Shown here in pieces: positions 1 to 8,976 of a stretch of DNA of 64,000 nt. The position numbers and the translations under genes are program-made. Source of the stretch: Acidimicrobiia bacterium (GTDB lineage: Bacteria > Actinomycetota > Acidimicrobiia > Spongiisociales > ZC4RG35). The notes under the pieces are model-generated. The model was not told where the DNA came from. It ran no database searches and saw only the letters and a program-made list of their open reading frames with translations. The stretch lies in assembly GCA_028285585.1 (NCBI GenBank), contig JANQOU010000012.1, forward strand, positions 62,001 to 126,000, given 5' to 3'. Every line of letters starts with the position of its first letter. Position 1 is the first letter of the stretch.

Positions 1-797
1 AAGCCGCTCACCTGATTCCACGTGAAGGGCCCGAGCTCGGCATCACCCATGCCGATGCGCATGAAGTCGAGGACGAAGCGTTGGAACCCGTACCAGGCGG
101 CCCAAATGAACAAGAGCTGGCCGTAGCGCAGATCGAAGCGCCGGTACACGAAGTAGAGGACGCCGAGCAGGATGCCAGCCCCGATCATGTCGTAAGCGGG
201 AACGTGGTGATAGATCCCGGCGATGTCTGCCGCAGCCGGGTACGGGCAGAGCCCATTCACCAGCTGGGCTCCCTCGACACACTCCAACGCGTCGTGCTGC
301 GGGGCGAGGTCGTAACCCGGTTTGACGCCGTAGCCCCACGCCACGTCGGTCACTTTCCCGAGGTGCTCCACGATGGCGAGGTCGCCGATCCGGCCGACCA
401 CGGTGCCCAAGGCCAGCCCAAATGACGAGAGATCGAGTGTGGGCAGTACGGACAACCCGACCTGACGCATCCTCCAGGCACCGGCAACGATGCCACCGAC
501 GAACCCTCCCATGATCGAGAAGTTGCCGGAGATGGGGTTGAGAGCATCGAGGATCGGTGTCCCTCCGATAATCGCCGCCGGAGCCGTGAGGTATCTGGCA
601 CCAATCAGCGACCCGATCAGTCCCCAAGTCAATGCCGACTGGTACTTGAGCGTGTCGTACCCGCGCTTGCTCAGCTCACGGGTCGCCAGCACTGCACCGG
701 CCAGGAACCCAACGGCCGCAAAAACGCCGTGGAGAGAGAAGGCGAGCGGACCGACCTCCCATATCGGGATCGGCGGGTATGCGATGACGGCGAGCAT
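1..797 (-). CDS. Prolipoprotein diacylglyceryl transferase-like protein (3' end missing)
   Basis: 265 codons are visible before the gene runs off the left edge. It looks like an Lgt-family multi-pass inner-membrane enzyme, which moves diacylglycerol from phosphatidylglycerol to the lipobox Cys of prelipoproteins. The central signature is GRIGDLAIVEHLG (residues 135-147), matching the family's R-x-G-N...E..G block, and RFVLDFMR (240-247) matches the late RFxxExxR block. Departures from E. coli Lgt are visible: the His of the H-G-G motif is Met (IMGG, 95-98), the motif Asn is Asp139, and the late Glu is Asp244. Start: ATG with TAGCCT nine bases upstream, suggesting leaderless mRNA. It may be a divergent paralogue and not the housekeeping Lgt, although several lipoproteins in this window would need such an enzyme. 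Confidence 0.75.
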   Translation of the reverse strand, partial: MLAVIAYPPIPIWEVGPLAFSLHGVFAAVGFLAGAVLATRELSKRGYDTLKYQSALTWGLIGSLIGARYLTAPAAIIGGTPILDALNPISGNFSIMGGFVGGIVAGAWRMRQVGLSVLPTLDLSSFGLALGTVVGRIGDLAIVEHLGKVTDVAWGYGVKPGYDLAPQHDALECVEGAQLVNGLCPYPAAADIAGIYHHVPAYDMIGAGILLGVLYFVYRRFDLRYGQLLFIWAAWYGFQRFVLDFMRIGMGDAELGPFTWNQVSG

Positions 798-912
798 GCC
801 GGCGTCAGGCTAACGGGCCGTCAACACGTGCAATCGCCATCGAAGGACCCGAACCACCCGCTTGCTCTCGCGCTGGAAGTGATTCGGTGTCGACTGGCTA
901 AAGTGCCCGTCC

Positions 913-2073
913 GTGAGCGATCTTCTGGACACAGCAGCCTCCACAATGGGCCTTCCGGCCACGCTGGTCCAACGTTCCGCAGCCGCCAGAGCTGCCGAAG
1001 CGGGGGCCTCGGTGGACGACATCTTGTCATCTTGGACAGGTGGGGCACCCGTGGTCGCATCCACCCCAGCGCCCGAGCCGGAACCGGAGCCTGCGGTCGC
1101 TGCTGCGGAGACCGAGGAGCCGGCAGCAGCTGTGGCCGTGATAGAAGCACCTGCCATCGAAACGCCGGTCCTCCAGCAGGTTGTGGTCGAAGAAGAGCCC
1201 GACCAGCCCCTCGAGCCGGTACCACTCACCCAGCGAGTCCGGACAGCCGTCCGCATCGGAGCCTGGACCGGTGCCGGACTCGGCCTCTTTGCCTTCCTGA
1301 TCGCCTCAGCCTTGTGGGCGGACACAGCAGCAGTTCTTCCCGACAGCGGGCCGATTGTCCAAGTGAGCGCGTCGAGCGTCGTGACAGCTGTGGCAGTCGT
1401 CAGCGTTCTCTTCGGAGCTGTTGTGGCCGGTTTCTCCAGAGCTGCCACCGCCTGGGCCAACCCCGCGATGCAGCTGACCAGCTCCAAAGCCTCCACCGCC
1501 TGGCTGGGTGCGGTGATCGGCCTGGTGCTCGGTGTGGTGGGGGGAGTCGTCCTCACCTCGCTCGGCACCGCCATCGAGGGCAGTGACGGGCTGACCCAAT
1601 TGCCGGTGCTCTCGACCTTGACAGTGATGTTGGTCGGTGGAGCGGTCCTCGGCGCTCTCACCACGGCGCTGCCTCAACTGTTGGCAACACCAGTGGCGAT
1701 AGACGAGCAACATCAGGAAGAGGTTGAGGTCGTGAAGAAGCGGCTCGGTGATGCGATGGGTGTCCCCCTTGTGGCGGCCATCCTGCTTGTCATCCTGGTG
1801 GTACCGATCGGTTACGGCCTTCTCCAGTCGCAACACATGGCCAGTGGGAGCGCATCGATCGTCGCCATCGTGTTGTCGGGTGGAATCCTCGGATTCGCTG
1901 CATTGGCCGGATCGAAACCCGAGATGAAGATCTCGATGGGCGACGTCATGTGGGCCATCCTCGGCCTGGGGACCGTCGTGGTGATCGTGCTCTCGGTGCT
2001 CTTCTACATCGGCGGTGGTGGCGACCACGAAGGCGGGTCCGAAGAGCACACCTCGATCGTCCAGGTCCTCTAG
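913..2073 (+). CDS. Hypothetical multi-pass membrane protein with acidic Pro/Ala-rich N-terminus
   Basis: 386 residues, family not recognised. The first 40 residues look like a small helical domain. Residues about 45-105 are a low-complexity Pro/Glu/Ala/Val stretch, and from about 115 onward there are roughly seven hydrophobic segments with a charged cytosolic-type stretch near 265-285. The C-terminus ends in a Gly/His/Glu-rich tail. The GTG start is preceded by TAAAGT eight bases upstream and no Shine-Dalgarno, fitting a leaderless transcript. It is divergent from the Lgt-like gene, and its stop overlaps the serA stop tail to tail (CTAG). No catalytic motif is visible, so no function is proposed. 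Confidence 0.8.
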   Translation: MSDLLDTAASTMGLPATLVQRSAAARAAEAGASVDDILSSWTGGAPVVASTPAPEPEPEPAVAAAETEEPAAAVAVIEAPAIETPVLQQVVVEEEPDQPLEPVPLTQRVRTAVRIGAWTGAGLGLFAFLIASALWADTAAVLPDSGPIVQVSASSVVTAVAVVSVLFGAVVAGFSRAATAWANPAMQLTSSKASTAWLGAVIGLVLGVVGGVVLTSLGTAIEGSDGLTQLPVLSTLTVMLVGGAVLGALTTALPQLLATPVAIDEQHQEEVEVVKKRLGDAMGVPLVAAILLVILVVPIGYGLLQSQHMASGSASIVAIVLSGGILGFAALAGSKPEMKISMGDVMWAILGLGTVVVIVLSVLFYIGGGGDHEGGSEEHTSIVQVL

Positions 2074-3032
2074 CGCAGAGAAGGGGCGTTCACCGCCCCA
2101 CTCGAGTCTCTCTCGATCAAAAGGTCGAAGATGTGAGCCGCCACCTCGCGGGCCACCTCCACCTGAGCCTCTGCCGTCGACCCGCCAAGATGAGGGGTGA
2201 GGACGAGATTCGGGCAATCGCGCAGCGGGCTGTCGGCCGGGAGCGGCTCCTGCTCGTAGACATCGAGTGCAGCACCGGCGATGACTCCTGTCCTGAGCGC
2301 CTCCGCAAGTGCGTGCTCGTCGACGACGCCACCTCGGGAGGCGTTGATGACGACGGTCGACGGCTTCATCGACTCCAAGGCCTCCGCGTCGATGAGCCCC
2401 CTGGTCTCGTCAGTGAGAGGGACGTGAATCGAGATGATGTCGGCCTTCTCGATCACCTCGGTCAACCCGACCAGCTTGACCCCCAGCTCCTCGGCACGCT
2501 CATTGGTCAGGTACGGGTCGTAGACCAATGTCTGCATCTCGAAAGCGTGACACCTCTTGGCAACCTCGCCGCCGATTCGACCGGCGCCGATCAGACCCAG
2601 CTTCTTGCGGCGCAGCTCCGTCCCCTTGAATGCCGCACGGTCCCATCTGCCATCCCTGAGCGATCTCTCCGCCGAAGGCACCTTCCGGACCAGTGACAAC
2701 ATGAGGGCCATCGTCAGCTCGGCCGCAGCCACCGTGTTGCCCCCGGGTGCGTTGTACACGGCCACGTTCATCTCCGAGGCCGTGACAACATCGACGTTGT
2801 CGATCCCGACGCCGGCGCGGCCAACTGCCTTCAACAAACCGGCAGCAGAGAGGAGGCCGGAATCGACTTCGGTGGCGCTGCGAACCACCAACGCCTCCGC
2901 TCGTGCCAGCGCATCGCGGAATTCCTGGCTCGAGGAGTCGTCGACATGGACCACCTCGAACCTGTCGTCAGAGTGGAGAAGCTTGAGGCCCTCAGCCGAC
3001 ACCTTGTCGGTTGCCAGGATCAAATGGGTCAT
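2070..3032 (-). CDS. serA: D-3-phosphoglycerate dehydrogenase, short form
   Basis: 320 residues. It oxidises 3-phosphoglycerate to 3-phosphohydroxypyruvate with NAD, the first step of serine synthesis, in the cytosol. The Rossmann motif is GLIGAGRIGGEVA (near 145), and the D-2-hydroxyacid dehydrogenase Arg, Glu and His occur in NASRGGVVDE, DVYEQEP and TPHLGGST. It stops right after the catalytic domain, so the intervening and ACT regulatory domains found in many actinobacterial SerA proteins are absent. Feedback control by serine through an ACT domain is therefore unlikely. The ATG overlaps the stop of the upstream aminotransferase by ATGA, indicating coupled translation. A related 2-hydroxyacid dehydrogenase role cannot be excluded. 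Confidence 0.85.
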   Translation of the reverse strand: MTHLILATDKVSAEGLKLLHSDDRFEVVHVDDSSSQEFRDALARAEALVVRSATEVDSGLLSAAGLLKAVGRAGVGIDNVDVVTASEMNVAVYNAPGGNTVAAAELTMALMLSLVRKVPSAERSLRDGRWDRAAFKGTELRRKKLGLIGAGRIGGEVAKRCHAFEMQTLVYDPYLTNERAEELGVKLVGLTEVIEKADIISIHVPLTDETRGLIDAEALESMKPSTVVINASRGGVVDEHALAEALRTGVIAGAALDVYEQEPLPADSPLRDCPNLVLTPHLGGSTAEAQVEVAREVAAHIFDLLIERDSSGAVNAPSLR

Positions 3033-4120
3033 CTCAGGACGTCCCCGAGGACCTCCAGAAGGCCGTTCAGCTCGTCCACCGTGTGATCACCCATGTGGCC
3101 GATGCGAATCGTGGACTCGCTCAGCTTCCCGTATCCGCCCCCGATCACCCAGCCTCTGGCAGCCATCTCGGCGACAACGGCGGACGCCCCTTCGCCGCCG
3201 GGCATCGCCACACATGTGACAGTTGGAGAACGAGCACCCTCAGCAGCGAAAACATCGATCCCAACTCCTTGTGAGCGCATGTCGGCGACCCACTCGAAGG
3301 TACGTGCCTGCATCGCAAGGTGACGCTCCCACCGTGCCTCCATCCCCTCGTCGAGGATCCGCTCCAGCTGAAGATCCAACGCGTAAAGCAGCGAGATGGC
3401 CGGCGTGGCCGGCGTCTGGTGACTCACCAGCTGATCCATCAGCCGGTCGAGCGCGAAATACCAGCCCCGTCCCTGGGCCTCCTTCGATCGTTCCATCATT
3501 CGCTCCGAAGCCACACCAAACGCAAGCCCGGGAGGAAGCGCCAGGGCCTTCTGCGAGCCGGTGAGGATGAAGTCGACACCCCACTCGTCAGGCCTCGTCT
3601 CCACGCCGCCGATGCCCGTCACCGAGTCCACCAGGAGCAGGGTGTCGGGGTGACCTGCGACCACATCGGCGATCGCCGCGAGGTCATGGAGAGAGCCCGT
3701 GGAGGTCTCCGACTGGGACAAGGTCACCGCGTCGTAGGACTCGGAAGCGAGACGGTCGGCGAGGTCGCCCGGCGAGTGCACGGTCCCCCACTCGACCTCC
3801 CACTCGTCGACATCGAAACCGCAGGAAGTCCCAATCGCTGCGAACCGCTTCGAGAAAGCTCCCGTGATCAGGCTGAGCACCTTCCCGCCGGTCACACCGT
3901 TGCGCAAAGCCGCCTCCATCAGGCCGGTGGCGGACGATGTGGAGACGATCACCGGATGCTCAGTCACGAACACGGGCCGAAGCCCTCGATCGATGCTCGC
4001 CATCAGCTCTTTGATCGCTGAGCCCCGGTGCCCAATCATCGGCTTGGTCTGTGCCGCCAGCACATCAGGATGCACCTCGGTGGGGCCGGGGAGGAAGAAG
4101 CGGCCGGGAGTGTCCCCCAT
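3029..4120 (-). CDS. Class V aminotransferase, serine-glyoxylate/alanine-glyoxylate type
   Basis: 363 residues. This is a fold-type I PLP enzyme of the SPT/AGT group. The N-terminal FFLPGPTEVHPDV motif is typical, and the Schiff-base Lys is K191 in TGSQKALALPPG. The start at 4120 is chosen because its ATG overlaps the ctaG stop as TGATG; an in-frame ATG twelve codons upstream lies inside ctaG. It overlaps serA by four bases. In that context it probably transaminates a phosphoserine or serine/glyoxylate pair, and may replace SerC, but the sequence does not separate phosphohydroxypyruvate from glyoxylate as substrate. It sits at the end of the cytochrome oxidase operon. Confidence 0.82.
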   Translation of the reverse strand: MGDTPGRFFLPGPTEVHPDVLAAQTKPMIGHRGSAIKELMASIDRGLRPVFVTEHPVIVSTSSATGLMEAALRNGVTGGKVLSLITGAFSKRFAAIGTSCGFDVDEWEVEWGTVHSPGDLADRLASESYDAVTLSQSETSTGSLHDLAAIADVVAGHPDTLLLVDSVTGIGGVETRPDEWGVDFILTGSQKALALPPGLAFGVASERMMERSKEAQGRGWYFALDRLMDQLVSHQTPATPAISLLYALDLQLERILDEGMEARWERHLAMQARTFEWVADMRSQGVGIDVFAAEGARSPTVTCVAMPGGEGASAVVAEMAARGWVIGGGYGKLSESTIRIGHMGDHTVDELNGLLEVLGDVLR

Positions 4121-4929
4121 CAACGCACCCCCGTTGGCGTGCTCATCTGGTCCCATTCCCGCGCCTCAGAGGTCCAGCGGAACCAGATGACGGCAATGGT
4201 TCCCCAGATCAGGAACCCGCCACCCAGCTTCATCAGGATCCCGGCGATGGTCTGATCGGTCACGGCGCTCAATCCGTATGCCTCTGCCGCGTTGCCGTAG
4301 ATCGGGTACACGGCCACCGTCGAGAAGGTGAGGAAAGAGGCGGGGATCGTGGGCAGCAGCGATTGGCAGAACAGATACAGCATCTGAATAGGCCGGCTCA
4401 GCTTCGGGATGGCCAGCGTTGGGGAGAGCACCGGCATCCACATCAAGAAAGCCGAGAAGAAGAGAAGGAAGTGGATGAGGAAGTGAGCCACGTCGTTGGT
4501 GAGCATCAGATCGACCATGTCGGGCCAGTGGATCAGGATGAAGGCCACGTTGAAGATCACGAAAGCGGGCACAGCTCTGCAAAGAGGGCGCAGCAAGCGA
4601 GCGACCGACGGGCGGCCGATCGTGACATCGGCCAGCCAACGCGGAATCCCCATCAGCAGCAGCGGTGGGACTGCCAGCGAAAGGATCATGTGCTCGAGCA
4701 TGTGCATAGAGAAGAGGGCCTGCTCCCCCAGGTCGTGAATCGGCCAACCGGAGGCAACCCACATCAGGAGAATGCCGCCATACCACTGGAACCACTGCCG
4801 TCTTCGAGGGCCAGGCGCACCCGGAGCGGCGTGCGGCCGTATCCGGGTGTTGGCGTACCAATACCCAACCGCCAACACGAAGATCAGTGCCCATAAGTCG
4901 AAGTGTGGATGCCAGGCAGGCAACGGCAT
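4120..4929 (-). CDS. ctaG: Cytochrome c oxidase assembly factor, caa3 CtaG family
   Basis: 269 residues with about seven transmembrane segments. It matches the caa3-type CtaG family, membrane proteins needed for caa3 oxidase assembly and thought to help copper insertion. Visible features are HMLEHMILSLAVPPLL near residue 76 and several His and Met residues within membrane segments (HWPDM, HFLIHFLLFF), compatible with metal handling. It follows ctaF with a one-base gap and is coupled to the aminotransferase by TGATG. It is distinct from the unrelated mitochondrial Cox11-type CtaG. Confidence 0.87.
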   Translation of the reverse strand: MPLPAWHPHFDLWALIFVLAVGYWYANTRIRPHAAPGAPGPRRRQWFQWYGGILLMWVASGWPIHDLGEQALFSMHMLEHMILSLAVPPLLLMGIPRWLADVTIGRPSVARLLRPLCRAVPAFVIFNVAFILIHWPDMVDLMLTNDVAHFLIHFLLFFSAFLMWMPVLSPTLAIPKLSRPIQMLYLFCQSLLPTIPASFLTFSTVAVYPIYGNAAEAYGLSAVTDQTIAGILMKLGGGFLIWGTIAVIWFRWTSEAREWDQMSTPTGVR

Positions 4930-4930
4930 G

Positions 4931-5242
4931 TCAGCCTCGGATTGCGACGATCCCCATCGCAGACAGCACGACCAGATAGAGAGCCACCGCCAGGACGAAC
5001 CCGGCCGTGAAGAACCGGGTGAGCAGTGGACGCTCGTAGCGCAGGTGCATGAACCAGCCGACCACGACGATGAACTTGAGAGTCGAGAGGCTGATCAGGG
5101 CGATCGCGTTGAAGATCTGGAGGTCGAGCTCCTCATCGATGTAGAAGAGGGCCACCTCAATCGCGGTGAGGATGGCCAGAAAGACCGCGATCTTCCAGTA
5201 CTGGGCCGGCGTCGGGTGCTCGTGATGCTCGTGGGCGCTCAT
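4931..5242 (-). CDS. ctaF: Cytochrome c oxidase subunit IV (CtaF-type)
   Basis: 103 residues, a small oxidase subunit with three hydrophobic helices. The N-terminus is His-rich (MSAHEHHEHPTP), followed by an helix from YWKIAVFLAILTAIEVALF, a second around LISLSTLKFIVVVGWFMHL, and a third near the C-terminus. The K-F-x-x-V-x-x-x-M-H-L pattern is typical of prokaryotic subunit IV. It overlaps ctaE by four bases (ATGA) and lies between ctaE and ctaG. It probably stabilises the subunit I/III core; no catalytic role is expected. Confidence 0.88.
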   Translation of the reverse strand: MSAHEHHEHPTPAQYWKIAVFLAILTAIEVALFYIDEELDLQIFNAIALISLSTLKFIVVVGWFMHLRYERPLLTRFFTAGFVLAVALYLVVLSAMGIVAIRG

Positions 5243-5862
5243 GTCGGCGGGTACGAGAGCAGGTAGACGACTGTGAAGATGACGATCCAGATTATGTCGA
5301 CGAAGTGCCAGTAGAGCCCGACCAGCTCGAGGTTCATGCCGTGCTTCTCCGACAGCTCACCCTGCCGTCTCGAGATGCCCCAGAGCGAGAGCAGCATGAT
5401 GACCCCGATGGCGACGTGAACACCGTGAAAACCCGTGAGCAGATAGAAAGCGGAAGCGGCCGGGTTGGTCTGCATCGTCATCCCGTACTCGACGATGAAC
5501 TCTGTGAATTCGAACACCTGCCCGCCAAGGAACACGGCACCAAGAGCGGCGGTCGCGAAGAGCCAGGTTCTGGTTCCGTTCTGATCTCCCCGGCTCAAAG
5601 CGTTGTGGGCCAGGACCATGGTCAGTGAGCTCATCAGCAGCACAAACGAGCTGACCGACGTGAACGGGATGTCGTAGATGGCGGCCGGATAGATGCCGTC
5701 GTAGCCGGCGCGGTTCGAATAGAGCAGGTAGTTGGTGATCAGGGCACCGAAGAAGAGGAACTCCGAGCTGAGGAACACCCACATCCCGAGCTTGCGATTG
5801 TCGATCCCGGTGGACTCGTGAGGCGGGTGGTGGTCGGCGGTGTCGTGTGCCAGATCAGCCAT
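5239..5862 (-). CDS. ctaE: Cytochrome c oxidase subunit III
   Basis: 207 residues, five to six transmembrane helices. Family marks include KLGMWVFLSSEFLFFGAL near residue 30 and FYLLTGFHGVHVAIGV followed by LVGLYWHFVDIIWIVIF, the His/Glu pattern of COX3. It binds the catalytic subunit and supports sustained proton pumping. The start at 5862 (MADLAHD) is preferred over an ATG ten codons upstream because it gives an eight-base ATGGCTGA overlap with the ctaD stop. It is co-transcribed with ctaC and ctaD upstream and ctaF and ctaG downstream. Confidence 0.93.
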   Translation of the reverse strand: MADLAHDTADHHPPHESTGIDNRKLGMWVFLSSEFLFFGALITNYLLYSNRAGYDGIYPAAIYDIPFTSVSSFVLLMSSLTMVLAHNALSRGDQNGTRTWLFATAALGAVFLGGQVFEFTEFIVEYGMTMQTNPAASAFYLLTGFHGVHVAIGVIMLLSLWGISRRQGELSEKHGMNLELVGLYWHFVDIIWIVIFTVVYLLSYPPT

Positions 5863-7927
5863 CGGCACCCTCCTCGTCTTCGTCGGCATCACCCTCGTCT
5901 TCGGGCTCAGCCTCGTCGTCGTGAGCGGACGGCATCGGCTCCTCGAGCGGCTCGATGCCCCATCCGATCAGCGAGGCCAGCGTGACCACGGCACCGATAG
6001 CGATGAGGGCCTTGCCCCACACCGTCGTGTGATAGATGACCCCGTAGAAGACGATGGGCAGGCCCAGCGCCATGATGAACGGGAAGTACGAAGGGGCAGG
6101 CAGGTGGATCGGCGACTCCGGGTTGAGCTCGGAGTGCTCCAACTCGGCGATCATCTGGTCGGCCTCCGGCCGGCGAACGGCACGACCCTCCTCATCTTCG
6201 GTGTATTTGAGGTGCCACCAGTGGTCGAGCTTCTCGACAACCGGCGGGTTGACGAAGTTGTACTCCGGAGTCGGGTTGGGGATCATCCATTCGACGGTCC
6301 TCGCATCCCACGGGTCCAGCCCAGAAGCATCGCCACGCCGGCGGCTTCTGTACCAGTTGTACATGAAGACCAGGATCGACAGGGCAATGATGAACGCTCC
6401 GACCGTGACCACGAGGTTCCACGACTCGAAGCCATTCCCAGGTGCGTACTGCCACGTCCGGCGCACCATTCCCTGGAGACCAAGCCAGTGCATCGGAGCA
6501 AACGTCAAGTTGAAGCCGAGGAACTGGAGCCAGAAGTGTGTCTTGCCCAGCCTCTCGCTCATCACCCGGCCCGTCAGCTTGGGGAACCAGTAGTAGAGGC
6601 CGGCGAACAGCCCGAATACAGCCCCACCGAACAACACGTAGTGAAAGTGTGCCACCACGTAGTAGGTGTCGGTCTGCTGCCAGTCCGAGGGGACGATGGC
6701 GTGGGTGACGCCGGACAGGCCACCGATGGTGAACATCGCCAGGAACCCGACAGCGAACAGCATCGGCGTGGTGAGCCGTAATCGGCCTCCCCAGAGGGTC
6801 CCCATCCAGTTGAAGATCTTGATGCCGGTGGGAATGGCGATCGTCATGGTCGCCAAGCCGAAGGCAGCCTGAGCGACCGGGGTGATCCCGGAGGCGAACA
6901 TGTGGTGCGCCCACACCCCGAAGCCGAGGAAAGCGATGGCGGCTCCGGCGAAAACCACCGCCGAGTAGCCAAACAGCGGCTTCCGCGAGAAAACGGGGAT
7001 GACCTCGGACACGATTCCCATAGCGGGGAGAATCAGGATGTACACCTCTGGATGGCCGAACAGCCAGAACAGGTGCTGCCAGAGGATCGGGTCACCGCCA
7101 CCGACCGGAGCGAAGAACAAAGTCCCAAATTGCCGGTCGAAAGTGACCATGAAAAGGGCCACGGCAATGATCGGCAGCGAGAACAGCAGCAGAAACGCGA
7201 CCACGGTCGACATCCACACGAACACCGGCATCCGGAGGAGACGCATGCCGAGAGTTCGCATGTTGAAGACGGTCACTATGAAGTTGACCGATGAGACCAA
7301 TGAAGCGAGACCGATGATCTGAAGCCCGAGCGCCCAATAGTCCATGGCCGTGCCGGGCGAGTAGAGAGGTCCAGCGTTCGGCTGGTAGCCGAACCACCCC
7401 CCATCGGGCGAGTCGGCGAGGAAGCCGAACCCACCGGGGCCGCCGCCAGGTGCGAGGTTGCCGGTGATCCCATCGGGGCTGATCGGAGGCAACGAAGTCC
7501 CGAAGATGAAAGTCGAGTAGAGGAAGATCCCGCCGAAGAAGAAGATCCACCAGGAGAGGGCGTTGAGCCGGGGAAAGGCGACGTCCCGAGCGCCGATCAT
7601 CAGCGGAAGCAGGTAGTTCATGAACGCCGCAGAGGCCGGCATGATGAACAGGAAGACCATGGTGGTCGCGTGCATCGTGAACATGGCGTTGTAGGCGCCG
7701 GCTGTGAGGAATTCTCCGTCGGCCTGGGCCAGCTGGACCCGGATCAGCAGAGCTTCGATGCCGCCCACGATGAAGAAGAAGAAGGCGGCGTAGCCATACA
7801 TGATGCCGATCTTCTTGTGGTCGACCGTGGTGATCCATCCCCACAGTCCCTTCGTCGAAGACGGGCGCTTGAAGATGGTGCTCTGAGGGCGCTCGGCGGT
7901 AGCGGTCACTTGGTTGTCTCCAGCCAT
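5855..7927 (-). CDS. ctaD: Cytochrome c oxidase subunit I with extra C-terminal membrane domain
   Basis: 690 residues; the family core is usually 530-580. It carries the heme a and heme a3-CuB active site that reduces O2 and pumps protons. Visible marks are WLFGHPEVYILILPAMG (CuB His and the Tyr cross-linked to it), the HH-containing segment around GVWAHHMF, and TDTYYVVAHFHYVLFGG with the heme ligands. Beyond the core is a roughly 140-residue extension with a charged linker, two further hydrophobic segments (about 613-632 and 639-655) and a very acidic tail of Asp/Glu. The ATG overlaps the 3' end of ctaC by 22 bases. Confidence 0.96.
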   Translation of the reverse strand: MAGDNQVTATAERPQSTIFKRPSSTKGLWGWITTVDHKKIGIMYGYAAFFFFIVGGIEALLIRVQLAQADGEFLTAGAYNAMFTMHATTMVFLFIMPASAAFMNYLLPLMIGARDVAFPRLNALSWWIFFFGGIFLYSTFIFGTSLPPISPDGITGNLAPGGGPGGFGFLADSPDGGWFGYQPNAGPLYSPGTAMDYWALGLQIIGLASLVSSVNFIVTVFNMRTLGMRLLRMPVFVWMSTVVAFLLLFSLPIIAVALFMVTFDRQFGTLFFAPVGGGDPILWQHLFWLFGHPEVYILILPAMGIVSEVIPVFSRKPLFGYSAVVFAGAAIAFLGFGVWAHHMFASGITPVAQAAFGLATMTIAIPTGIKIFNWMGTLWGGRLRLTTPMLFAVGFLAMFTIGGLSGVTHAIVPSDWQQTDTYYVVAHFHYVLFGGAVFGLFAGLYYWFPKLTGRVMSERLGKTHFWLQFLGFNLTFAPMHWLGLQGMVRRTWQYAPGNGFESWNLVVTVGAFIIALSILVFMYNWYRSRRRGDASGLDPWDARTVEWMIPNPTPEYNFVNPPVVEKLDHWWHLKYTEDEEGRAVRRPEADQMIAELEHSELNPESPIHLPAPSYFPFIMALGLPIVFYGVIYHTTVWGKALIAIGAVVTLASLIGWGIEPLEEPMPSAHDDEAEPEDEGDADEDEEGADG

Positions 7928-8967
7928 TCGACGAGATCAGAGATCTCTTGGGCAGTCAGTGCCAGGTTCGGCATGAAGCTGCCCGGCTTAACGTATGGAG
8001 GATCGGCCAGCCAGTCTGCCAACGCTGCCTGATAGGTCTCATCGTCTCCAGGGAGAACCGCTCCGGCGAACACACTCCTCGAGGCGAAGTGGGTGAGATC
8101 GGGGCCGTTGAAAGCGTCCGAGGCGAGGATGTTGGACGCGCTGCTGTCATCGAACCTGATCGTGTGGCATTGCACACAACCCTTGTTGAGGAACACCTGA
8201 TAGCCGTCGTAGCCGGGATCGCCCTCGGCGGGCAGGCTCGCCGGCTCCTGCTGGGCTGAGGCCCACGCCTCGAACTCCGCCTTATCCACGACCTCGACTC
8301 TCGCCCGCATCAGCGAGTGCGACAGCCCGCAGAACTCGGCGCAGTGGCCGAAGAACTCGCCGGTCTCGTCCGCTTCCAGGCGAAGCAGGGTGGTCTGGCC
8401 GGGCACCAGGTATCGCTTGCCCATGAGCGCCGGGACCCAAAAGTTGTGAAGCACGTCATCCGACGTCATCTCGAGACAGGTCTCCTCCCCGACGGGGATC
8501 ACCATCACGTTGGCGGTGTCGATGTCGTAGTCGGGATAGTGGTACTCGAACCACCATTGATGACCGATCACCTCAACCCTCATGGAGTCGTCGTCACATC
8601 CGGTTAGGTCGAACACACCGGAGACCGTTGGCACCGCGATCGCAGCCAGGATCAGAGCGGGGATGACCGTCCAAACGACTTCCAGCTTGGCGTTGCCATG
8701 GGTTTGCTTCGGCTCCCTGACAGAGTTGGCATCTCGATCCCGGAATAGGACCAGGATCACAATGAGAGCACCCATCACCAAGAAGAAGATGATGGTTGCG
8801 ATCCAGAACACCAGCCAGAACAGGTCGTCAATTCGATCGGCGTTGGGTCCGGCGGGATCAAACGTGGTCAGTGGCGAATCGATCTGGATGATCGAGCACG
8901 AGGTCAATAGGAGGGCTGCGCCAACGAGGGCGAACAGGCGTGCTGCGCGTTGACGAAGCGGCGTCAT
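7906..8967 (-). CDS. ctaC: Cytochrome c oxidase subunit II with fused cytochrome c domain
   Basis: 353 residues. It accepts electrons from cytochrome c and passes them through CuA. A lipoprotein signal ends in LLTSC (Cys24). Two transmembrane helices follow (about 48-72 and 92-115), then the CuA cupredoxin domain with HQWWFEY and the ligand motif CAEFCGLSHSLM. The C-terminal third is a class I cytochrome c domain with CVQCH and a distal Met in PGSFMPNL, making this a caa3-type oxidase. The start at 8967 was chosen because TATGAT lies nine bases upstream, while an ATG thirteen codons further out would place the signal peptide too far in. First gene of the ctaCDEFG operon. Confidence 0.94.
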   Translation of the reverse strand: MTPLRQRAARLFALVGAALLLTSCSIIQIDSPLTTFDPAGPNADRIDDLFWLVFWIATIIFFLVMGALIVILVLFRDRDANSVREPKQTHGNAKLEVVWTVIPALILAAIAVPTVSGVFDLTGCDDDSMRVEVIGHQWWFEYHYPDYDIDTANVMVIPVGEETCLEMTSDDVLHNFWVPALMGKRYLVPGQTTLLRLEADETGEFFGHCAEFCGLSHSLMRARVEVVDKAEFEAWASAQQEPASLPAEGDPGYDGYQVFLNKGCVQCHTIRFDDSSASNILASDAFNGPDLTHFASRSVFAGAVLPGDDETYQAALADWLADPPYVKPGSFMPNLALTAQEISDLVEWLETTK

Positions 8968-8976
8968 CGGCTCGGC

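Noticed and set aside
913-1050. N-terminus as an E3-binding (PSBD) domain of dehydrogenase complexes
   Set aside because: The resemblance covers about 30 residues only and the rest is a membrane protein without lipoyl or catalytic domains.
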